A DNA stretch of 16,851 nucleotides from Pleurotus ostreatus/Saccharomyces cerevisiae fusant (taxonomy: Eukaryota > Opisthokonta): contig JAMQCK010000733.1 in assembly GCA_024196135.1 (NCBI GenBank), positions 1 through 16,851 on the forward strand, given 5' to 3'. The notes beneath the pieces were generated by a model. That model saw only the letters and a list, made by a program, of their open reading frames with translations. It searched no databases and was not told the DNA's origin. A program made the translations under genes and the position numbers. Positions 9,768 to 16,851 of the stretch are shown here, one piece after another. Each line of letters opens with the position of its first letter. The stretch's first letter is position 1.

Positions 9768-10142
9768 GACAGTAAGCAGCAGGGAACGTTCGAGGCGGTA
9801 CCCCGCGTGATCGTCGGGACGTGTAGCATCGGTCCGCGTATCCGGTATACCGGCGCCTATTCTTCAGGCAATACTTCGTCAAAGCATTCAAGTAGCTAGC
9901 ATCGTCCGAGCGAGCGTACCGACATCGGTAGATAATTAGTGAGTACTAGACAAGAAGATGTAGTAGCGTTAGTGCTGAAAACAAGGGAATGATGTTGCAA
10001 ACAAGTCCATCGTCTGAAGTGCAAGTAATAGATAGTAGTGGATACATTCCTGGCGAACATGAAGGGAGTCGATGTTGCAGCAGCAGGGAGGGTAACGTGG
10101 TCATGATTGAGGGGTAAGGTTGTGATTGGGAGAGCAGGAAGC
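9768..10142. other. Intergenic region: RING-CH promoter and rhomboid 3' flank
   Basis: About 375 bases with no supported gene. The only feature that stands out is a 12-bp palindrome at 9842-9853, reported separately. The rhomboid stop codon is at 10145-10143. Confidence 0.5.
9842..9853. promoter_or_regulatory. Perfect palindrome with CGG-N4-CCG core
   Basis: CCGGTATACCGG lies 75-86 bases upstream of the RING-CH start codon. It contains inverted CGG/CCG triplets four bases apart, the arrangement many Zn2Cys6 fungal regulators recognise. Several 12-bp palindromes are expected by chance in a window this size, so the regulatory reading is tentative. Confidence 0.3.
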
Positions 10143-12042
10143 TCATAACATGAGACCGTCAAGAAGGGTGAGGCCGAGGTCGCGGGTCGTCTTGGTGGTC
10201 ACCGTTGTGTTCGTCAAGCCGGTCCTGTGAGCAGAGTCAGTGGATGAAGAGCAAAGATGTGAGCAGGACTAACCCCTTGCAATGGTTGTTCGCGTCTGTA
10301 GGCCAGCAAGACAAGTACCGGCAGCCAGGGCATGAAGCGTAAGGGTCCGACGTATAGAAGTTCCTGCAACGATTCAGCCTCGACGACTTCGAGATACAAA
10401 TGTGAACCATACCTCGTCAGAACCACGAACAAGACAATTGCTAGAGGTATAGCAGCCAAACGGAAAGCCCACATGACGAACTGCAAAAGCGTATGAAGAA
10501 AGCCTCGCGAAGAGCAATCATTTGATCTTACCTTGTGCCGCTTCGTCTCCGAAATGACGGGATAGAAAATCGTGCCAACCAGGAGGCCAAGCAAGAAACC
10601 ACCCAAATGAGCTGCGTATGGTCAGTATTGGCCTCAAAGCTGGTGGGACTACTGGCACTCACCAAAGTTATCGACATATGGGATGAAACCGATGGCGATA
10701 CCGATTGCAAGCTCGATGATCATGAAAATGAGCTGCAAGGACAGGTATGAGCGAGGGCGAGGTCAGTCTGAATTCGTCGCAGCCGTACCTTTCGCACTGG
10801 CCTGTACTGATACTTCCAATGCGCGAACAAGTCGACCCAGGTGACGGCTATAGTACCGAAGATGGCACCAGACGCGCCAACGGACGGAATGCCCACAAGC
10901 GCGAAGTTGCCACCAAGAATGTTACTATGAGCAACAGAGATCAGTCTGCGCCCGCCGCAGGGAGTTTTATTCACTCACCCAAAGATCCCTGCCGCAAAGT
11001 AGGTCAAAAAGAACCCTCCAGATCCCATTTCCCGCTCGATCTGGTCAGAGTGTCAGTGAAAGCTCTCAGCGAGAGAACTACGACCCACCTGCGCGCTGAC
11101 CGTAACCTGCGCAAACATGTTGAGGATCAAGTGGACGATACCAGCGTGCAAGAAGATGGGGGTGATGAAGCGGAACCACTGGTTGGGCTCCTTGTCGTGG
11201 AAGCCGCCGAACCCGCAGAGCTCCTCGATTGTGCAGTAAGTGGCATCGTTGAGGTCTGTCGTGTTCATGCAGGGCAACTCGAAGGAGGGTGGTATATCGT
11301 CGACCAGCTTCATGCATGGGGGGAACCGCGCGCCAACGTTGATCAGCGCCGAAGAGGATGGGCCCAGCATGGGGTTCACAGTCGGCTTGAACGAGACTGG
11401 GTTGTGCTGCTCGCGGTAGTTTACGACGCACTCGTAGATCATCACGCCGACCATTGCCGCCGTCAGCGCCCAGACGACGAACGGATACCGCTGGCGCCCG
11501 ATCCCGCGCTTCTTGTCCTCGATGCGCTGGTCCAAGGGGTATTTGCCACTTGAGAGGAAGCGCGCGAAGGGCCCGCGCTTCTCCTCGGGGTCCATGCCGC
11601 GCGGCGCGTCCTGGTAGCCCATGCCCTCCATCCGCGAGCCGCGCTTGCCTGGCATGCCCGCCGCGTTCTGCATCAAGCTCGCGTCCGCGTCCTCGGACTG
11701 GGGATCGGGCTTCGTGTTGTAGTAGTTGAAGTTCTCGTCGACGTAGGACGTGAGGGGGCGGCTCGGCGTGTAGCTTGTGGCGCTCCTTGTCGACGCGGAG
11801 CGATACACGTTGGCGCCCGCGCCATCGAGCTTGGTGTGATCGAAGGCCTCGTCCTCTGGATGTTGTTGCGGAAGCGGCTGCTTGTCGTCAGAGTACGGAT
11901 TGAAGGCATCGTCGTAGTCGTAGCTGGGCGCCTTCCCGTGGGTCTCATAGGATGGCGCGCGTGCGAGCGTCGCGCTGCTCTCGCCGAACGATGTGTGCTG
12001 GGCGCCGTCGCCAAAGTGATCCGTACTCAGTCGCGTGGTCAT
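10143..12042 (-). CDS. Rhomboid-family intramembrane serine protease, 8 exons, 513 aa
   Basis: Exons on the minus strand: 12042-11089, 11040-10979, 10924-10789, 10732-10663, 10611-10532, 10480-10413, 10363-10274, 10224-10143; total 1542 nt, in frame. A disordered, Ser/Tyr/Asp-rich cytosolic tail (1-180) precedes TM1 (about 186-207). A large loop follows with a conserved Cys pattern ending in CGFGGF. TM2 carries HAGIVHLILNM (H299, H304, N308). TM4 has the GASG nucleophile motif (Ser357). The sixth segment has AHLGG with catalytic His409, and one more hydrophobic segment (FVMWAFRLAAIPLAIVLFVV) follows. This is the catalytic dyad of rhomboid proteases, so the enzyme should be active. The C-terminus is a Cys-rich stretch (SCPGCRYLSC) typical of the fungal secretory-pathway form, not the mitochondrial Pcp1/PARL type. 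Substrates are unknown. Introns are 48-56 nt. Confidence 0.93.
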
Positions 12043-12334
12043 GATATGTGTGCTGGCTGGCGATCCTCTCGTGCTCGCCGTCGTGGTCGTCAGAAAGAAA
12101 AGGCGCTTGTCGTCGGGTCCGCTCCGGCGCCTTGGCGGTGGCGAGGCGGTGGCACGGCCTCCGTGATGTCACGGTCTTGTCTTCCCCGCGGGAAATCCAA
12201 TTCTGCATGTTGAAGTATCGTCTCTGGGCGCAGCGTCCGCAGGCGGCGCAGCGACAGTCCAGCATGCCCCCCTCTCGATTAGAATAATTTACGATAGCTA
12301 CAGTCCGTTCAGAGCGTCCTCGCGCCCACAGCCT

Positions 12335-15261
12335 CTACACGTACTCCCACAGAACATTCGCTAGCCACATCGCGCCAAGCCACACACCTAGCTTCGCCTT
12401 CAACCCGGGTTTCCACCCATCATCGCCCTCCCACACGCGGAAGCCTCGCTGCGAAGCTGACTGCGCCGTGCTCTCCGCCAGGCGATCAAGCGCTCGCCGC
12501 GGTTGCTCGCCCTCCTTCGGCTCCCCCCCGCTGCCTCCATTTTGCTGCACAAGCGGAATCGCCTCCTCGCCTTGTGCTTGCTGTGCCTCTTGTTGTCGTC
12601 CTCCCGGCGCTGGCAAGCCTCCCTTCCCCTTGGCGCCACCGCATATCCATGCGGTCAAGATACCAGTCGCGTCCGCAACTACCCAGCTGAGGTAAATGAA
12701 AGCCGCGCTGGTCAGCACGAAGTTTGCTGGTCGCCAGCCGACGACGCGCAGGATGCCCTTGGTGTCCGCTGCGAGCCAGTAGTGGTACTGGATCACGAAC
12801 GTCTCTAGGCTACAGCGTCCGATGAATGCGAACGCTCGGCTGGTGCTAGACCGCAGCACGCCACTCGCGTTGCGCAGCGCGACGAAGCCGAGCACAGGCG
12901 CCCAGGAGACGTATGGATGCCATGCGTTGTAGGTGAATTTGGACTCCTGGCCGAGCTCGAAGACGAAGAACCAGACCAGGACCATCCCTCCCAGTGACAC
13001 AGCCGCGCGATGAGCGTGGGGCCAGTATGGATGCTCGGTCAGGCGATAGTCCTTGATTTTGATGAACGCTAGCGCTGCGAACATGCCAGCATAGACAATC
13101 CACAGGTCGAGGGTGACTCGGAAGGACCATTCTTTTGCCGACCAATGTATGTTGCAAAGCATCTCGAGGAGGTCGAAAAGGCTCTGCATAGGCCATCCAG
13201 CTGCGAGGAAACATCAGACAAAGACATTTGGTAAAGATAAAGTTGGCAACACACCCTTCATGACAACGGTCACAATTGCGGCACTAGCCACAAATTTGCC
13301 GGCCAACAGCGGGGCGCGGTCGTTGTACCGCGCGCCAATCGCCATGGTCGCGTATATGATAAGGAACCAGAAAGACACCAAGGGCGAGAAGTAGTATACG
13401 ATGTAGTTCGTGTTCATAATGTAGGCGAGGATGCAGGTGAAGAGGTTGATGCGGACCAGGACCTGCATTGGATGAGTATGGACCTCCTGCCTTGCAAAAG
13501 ATCGGCTCACCTGCGCGATGCGCAAGAATCCAAAGTCTGCCTTCTTGATGTAGAACGTGGCGTGTCCGTACCCAGTCATGAAGAGGTACGAGGCTACAAG
13601 CACGCGGATGGGGTTGTAAATTCCAGAGATCTTCGACGCGCCCGTGTAGTGATATATGAGGATGGCAACTATCCAGAATGAGCATAGATAGAAAAGAAGC
13701 AAAAATTAAATAGCTCACTTTGCATCCAACCCTTCCACTCATCCGTCTGGTCGCGATTCAGGAAGCCCATGTCCTTGTCACCTCGCTTCACCGTCGCAAG
13801 CCCGACGCCAAGAGTCAGTAGGTTGAGGAATGCTACAGGAAACCATATGAGTTGCGCGTCGCCAGATACATGCCTTCACTCACCGAAGCTCCATGGCTCG
13901 TATTGCTTTTGCTCCTTCAAGTAAAAGTGCGTGCGATCCGCCAAAAAGATCAGTAAGGTAGAGACTGAGATAACGAGTGGTGGGATGTCTTCCGAACGCA
14001 GTACAATGGGCAAAGAAAGGTGGCCTGGAAGTGGGGTCAGACGCGACTTCTTCAAGTTATGAAGGCAAGTAACGTACCGCCGCGGAAAGCGCCCCATAAC
14101 TTGAATGGCCCCCATGCCACCAACGATACGATGAAGAGCAGTTGCAAGAACGATGGTGTTGGGTAGCTGCGACAACACGTCTTGTCTGGAACGACAAGCA
14201 ACTCAGTCATCGGTCGACACGAATGCTTTGAAACCGCACCTATGGGGAACGTCTTGTCTAGCACGTCGTTGCATCGCATGTTCAGCAATATTTGAGCCTG
14301 CGTGCGGACCATGTCCGGGCCGAAATGCAGTCCATCCTCAGTCGCAGCGTTGTCCAGAAGTCGGTTGAACACTAGCGGCAACGCAATCGGGGCAGGACCT
14401 CGCGCGGTTGGCGGTAGCGCATACGACCCCACAGGCTCAATCCGATGGTACAAGTCTGAGTTCATCGCGTCGATGTCCGCCAAGCGCATCGTCGCACCGC
14501 GTTCGGGGCTGAGCTTGTCCGGCACGACTTCCTCGACGGGAAGGATGACTACGGCGTCTGCTGCCGAGCGCCCTGGGGTAGCGAGTTCCGCAAGAAGGGC
14601 CTCGGTGTTGGCTTCCCAGGCGGGCAGTCCGCCCGTCGAGTCCGCGTAGCGCAGGTACCACAGACCGCTTCCCAGAGCCAGCAGCGCAGGCCGCGGCGCG
14701 CCACGTGTGCGAGCACGTACCGCGTCTGTGGTTGTAGACGAGTTGAGGTATGGGTCCCAGCGGAAGGAGAGCTCCATGCCCGATGGCGTGCGCGCCGTGT
14801 AGTCTGCATGCTTCTCGCCAGTCGTGGGCGTTGTTGCAGGGATAGATGGGTCAAGGAGGTGCGCGAACGCGAAGAAGAGGTTGCGGGTGATAGAATCGCC
14901 AATGAAGAGGACGTCGCGCGACGCGAAGCATGTTGCCGCGTCCGCTGGCTTGTACTGATGCATCATGCATCCTGCGACCAAGTCAACTCGATGATAGGCG
15001 GGGGAGTGCAAACACGCACCATCTGGTTGCCAGTTCTTGAACGACGAGTCGAGCCAGCTGCCGCGCTGCAGAAGTGCATCACAGCGGTATGGGTCTTGCC
15101 AGTCTGCGACGTGGAGTTGCTCGTCAGCTCAAGTCTATCGCGACATGCCCAGCACACACACCTAGTAGATACCGCCCTGCTCCAAGAATCACACTGAGAA
15201 TAGTTACAACAATCCCCGCGTAGTGCGGCCAAGAAGGATTGAGCGAGAGGGATGGCGCCAT
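12335..15261 (-). CDS. CAS1: Cas1p-type sugar O-acetyltransferase (SGNH domain plus multispanning acyltransferase), 9 exons, 836 aa
   Basis: Exons on the minus strand: 15261-15162, 15103-15020, 14971-14240, 14185-14078, 14024-13884, 13832-13719, 13668-13511, 13462-13255, 13200-12335; total 2511 nt, in frame. A signal anchor (about 15-33) leads into a lumenal SGNH/PC-esterase-like domain: [11 protein letters not shown] with nucleophile Ser88, GSGLWYLRY, and the DGLH dyad Asp274/His277. The rest is the membrane domain of the Cas1p family, with signatures [34 protein letters not shown] and [14 protein letters not shown] and many hydrophobic segments. In Cryptococcus, Cas1p is needed for O-acetylation of glucuronoxylomannan; the human homologue CASD1 acetylates sialic acid. 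Here a Golgi role in O-acetylating a cell-wall or secreted glycan is inferred. Introns are 48-58 nt. The C-terminal tail is Gln/Gly/Glu-rich and probably disordered. All catalytic residues are present. Confidence 0.93.
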
Positions 15262-15600
15262 GCCGAAATCGGGTTGGCGCGCGGTGCAAGCGCGCCAGGG
15301 AAAATTAGCTTGAAGACAAGGTCAGGAACGATTGGTGTGCGCCCGGGGAGCGAGAGTCGGGCGCCTGCGACGGCGAAGGGGAGCAGCAGCAAGTGGAAGG
15401 GGCGGTCAAGATGTGGGATCAGACGAAGCGGCGCGTCGCGCGCCGAACTTGGACAAATCCATCAGACGCAGTCCCAAATTCAGAACAACGCTTCGAGTGG
15501 CCCTGGCGTCGTCGTTTGGAAGGGCCAATGCAAGCTTTACGCCTTGGATACACCTGTCTACAGCACAAGGAGAACCTACAGTCATATGCTATACTAATCC
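15262..15600. other. Intergenic region: Cas1p promoter and probable 3' end of the antisense-strand RNA
   Basis: About 340 bases upstream of the Cas1p start codon. It has C/T-rich stretches on the minus strand just before the ATG at 15261. No protein gene is supported: the short frames are Arg/Ser-rich, as expected from GC-rich non-coding DNA. The 3' end of the putative host RNA to the right may lie here. Confidence 0.4.
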
Positions 15601-15875
15601 AGAGACCTTCCCTAGCGAGATCTTCCTTCTACACGTTCAGTTCCCAAGTCCTTACGGCCGTACACAGAACGTCTTGACGGATTTCTTGGACAAGTCAGCA
15701 GGTTGAAGGCATGTGGACAAGGGCCGAACAGGGAAATCATTTGGTTGAAGACATTGCATTGAAGATAGTTATCGTCATACGAGTACGTCGCGAACAAGAA
15801 CATAATCATCTCGTAGACAGGACTTCGCGACCTACCTTCGTTGGAGCGTGTACACGGCTGATATGAGTGCATGAT

Positions 15876-15902
15876 GGGAAGGGGAGCGGGGAGGGGAAGG
15901 GG
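15876..15902 (+). repeat. G-rich tract with quadruplex potential
   Basis: Five runs of three or four G separated by one to three bases on the plus strand, which satisfies the usual quadruplex pattern. On the minus strand it is a C/T-rich tract in exon 3 of the putative host RNA, just before its first ATG at 15872. Confidence 0.5.
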
Positions 15903-16001
15903 AGGAAAGAAACTTTGACAAATCGTTGACAAGTCGGCCAGCAGCAAAGATCTGAATGGCAGTCAGTAACATGTTGCGAGACAGAAGCGTAGCGAGAAGC
16001 A

Positions 16002-16080
16002 TCAGTATTAGCATGGATGATCATCAAACACATCGCCCTTAGGACGATGCATAAGTGCTTGACTTCTATTGGGTCATCAT
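16002..16080 (-). ncRNA. Box C/D snoRNA candidate guiding 18S rRNA 2'-O-methylation
   Basis: Inside intron 2 of the putative host RNA. Box C ATGATGA is at 16080-16074, a C'-like TTGATGA at 16027-16021, and box D CTGA at 16005-16002; the length of 79 nt is typical. Directly upstream of box D is the guide TCCATGCTAATA. It is complementary to TATTAGCATGGA of yeast 18S rRNA (12 nt), and to 11 nt of the CATTAGCATGGA form I recall for basidiomycetes. By the box D+5 rule the target is the A before GCATGG. From memory this is the site yeast snR53 guides (18S A796), so this may be its orthologue. No clear terminal stem or D' box is seen, which lowers confidence. Confidence 0.6.
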
Positions 16081-16420
16081 GTGGGAGAGAAAGGACGCGC
16101 ACTCACCACTCAGAAATCAAGGATCGCCAGCCAGCAGTGCTGGCCCAGATTCACGAGAGAAGTCTACGGCACCAATTCAAATGAGAGAGCTGTCAGGTTG
16201 GTTAGTGAGCTGCAGAATCAATGCAGAAAGGGCTCGGAAATTTGGGTATAAGTGTAACGTTCATCAGCCCGAAGGCTTCGAAGTAGCGATTCTTATTACT
16301 CTCGTCATCGCCCATAGAAGAGAGGAGAACTCACCAAGTACGGATGCCCTTGTCAAGGGAGATAACAAGGACGCAGACAAGAGGAGAGAACAGAGAACGA
16401 GAACAAAGGACGCGAAATTT

Positions 16421-16633
16421 TTGGGCGTCTATTGCTCTGCTTTAGGGCAGGCTGATGGCGCTGACGGGTAACGCCACGCGTAAATCATGTGTTGTGACCG
16501 TCGCTAGTCGCGATGCCAAATACGGATGGACCTTTCTCCACCGCTCTTTCACACACCAACCACGCTCTAATTTTCGGCATCGTCTTTCCCAGTTTTCCTT
16601 CACGTTCACGACCCAGGAGCTATTACGACCCTC
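16421..16633. promoter_or_regulatory. Probable divergent promoter between host RNA and Cut8-like gene
   Basis: About 210 bases between the C/T-rich leader of the minus-strand RNA and the plus-strand start codon at 16634. C/T-rich leaders flank it on both outward strands: TTTCTCCACCGCTCTTTC near 16533 on plus, and the region 16415-16380 on minus. No TATA box is evident. Bidirectional use is inferred from layout. Confidence 0.4.
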
Positions 16634-16851
16634 ATGGCCAACGTCTTGCCACCAACGCCGGACTTCCACCCGCGCTCCGTTGCCCATGGACCCTCCCCCT
16701 TTGGCTTCGGCTTCGGCCTGGGGTCCAGCGCTATGCAGCCGTCGCATAACTTTGGGATGCAGGCGGCGCATCCGTTTGGCTCCCAAGCAACACTAGCGCC
16801 ACTCATGAACAACACACCTCGCGCCCAGAAGCGCCGCCACGAAGGTGACGA
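16634..16851 (+). CDS. N-terminus of a protein resembling Cut8/Sts1, the nuclear proteasome tether (partial)
   Basis: The frame runs from ATG 16634 off the right edge (72 complete codons). It begins MANVLPPTPDFHPR, continues with PSPFGFGFGLGSS and HPFGSQATLAPLMN, and reaches a basic patch PRAQKRRHEGD. A Pro/Gly/Phe-rich start followed by a KRR-type nuclear signal is what I recall of basidiomycete Cut8/Sts1 proteins, which anchor the 26S proteasome at the nuclear envelope. The defining helical domain would lie beyond the window, so this is resemblance only. The start is the first ATG after a C/T-rich leader; an upstream ATG at 16513 opens another frame without such features. The gene could instead be any nuclear protein with a low-complexity N-terminus. 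Confidence 0.5.
   Translation, partial: MANVLPPTPDFHPRSVAHGPSPFGFGFGLGSSAMQPSHNFGMQAAHPFGSQATLAPLMNNTPRAQKRRHEGD

Larger units (their letters stand above)
15601..16420 (-). ncRNA. Putative spliced snoRNA host gene (non-coding), 4 exons
   Basis: Ends are approximate. On the minus strand a C/T-rich leader (about 16415-16335) ends at a strong donor (GTGAGT, 16334). Intron 1 runs 16334-16190, with CACTAAC then CTGACAG at its 3' end. Exon 2 (16189-16107) has stops in all three frames. Intron 2 is 16106-15952 (GTGAGT; TACTGAC; TTCAG). Exon 3 is 15951-15836. Intron 3 is 15835-15685 (GTAGGT; GCTGAC; CCAAG). The three introns measure 145, 155 and 151 nt, whereas all 40 coding introns in this window are 45-60 nt. 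Intron 2 holds a snoRNA candidate. Exons 1 and 2 contain no ATG; the first is at 15872 in exon 3 and opens only a short frame. A leader of a tiny protein gene is the alternative. No transcript data were available. Confidence 0.5.

Noticed and set aside
12400..12639. Alternative Arg-rich frames in the last exon of the Cas1p gene
   Set aside because: Shadows of the Gln/Gly/Glu-rich C-terminal tail; the joined Cas1p frame remains open to 12335.
15612..15872. An 86-codon minus-strand frame starting at the first ATG of the putative host RNA
   Set aside because: No recognisable family. It reads through a good GTAGGT donor and, if spliced, shrinks to about 30 residues. More likely incidental, though a small protein cannot be excluded.
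16264..16311. A second C/D snoRNA (GCGATGA to CTGA) in host intron 1
   Set aside because: Body of only 48 nt, imperfect box C, no terminal stem and no rRNA complementarity I can recall. Kept only as an open question, not as a feature.
1..16851. Transposons, CRISPR arrays, tRNA or rRNA genes, biosynthetic cluster
   Set aside because: No terminal repeats, transposase or reverse-transcriptase motifs, tRNA A/B boxes in cloverleaf context, or cluster enzymes were seen; this looks like ordinary gene-dense euchromatin apart from the 15.6-16.4 kb locus.

Overview
This is a nuclear genomic window from a filamentous basidiomycete, most likely an Agaricomycete and possibly a polypore. The evidence is many 45-60 nt spliceosomal introns with GTRNGT donors and CTNAC-type branch points, compact gene spacing, moderately high GC in exons, and gene content: F-box proteins with acidic tails, CON-6, a rhomboid with a Cys-rich C-terminus, and Cas1p. 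The genus cannot be fixed by eye.

Layout, left to right. Positions 2-241 (+) hold the 3' end of an acidic-tailed protein. Positions 732-2108 (+) hold an intronless F-box protein. Positions 2334-7277 (+) hold a 20-exon Nup155/Nup170-type nucleoporin of 1328 aa, including one GC-AG intron. Four minus-strand genes follow: CON-6 (8070-7508, 4 exons, 136 aa), a RING-CH (MARCH-type) membrane E3 ligase (9767-8751, 4 exons, 287 aa), a rhomboid intramembrane serine protease (12042-10143, 8 exons, 513 aa), and a Cas1p-type sugar O-acetyltransferase (15261-12335, 9 exons, 836 aa). At the right edge, 16634-16851 (+), is the N-terminus of a protein resembling Cut8/Sts1, the nuclear proteasome tether. In each spliced gene the exon lengths sum to a multiple of three and the joined frame matches the family, so the exon models are internally consistent.

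The most interesting part is the gap between the Cas1p gene and the Cut8-like gene (15262-16633). On the minus strand it looks like a spliced, largely non-coding RNA with three introns of about 145, 155 and 151 nt. All 40 coding introns in the window are 45-60 nt. The second intron contains a box C/D snoRNA candidate: a perfect box C, a C'-like box, and a box D preceded by a guide complementary over 11-12 nt to the fungal 18S rRNA stretch ATTAGCATGGA. I therefore read the locus as an unannotated snoRNA host gene sharing a divergent promoter with the Cut8-like gene.

The protein-coding genes do not form one pathway. They are housekeeping and cell-surface or secretory functions: nuclear pore, ER/Golgi ubiquitylation, intramembrane proteolysis, glycan acetylation and proteasome localisation.
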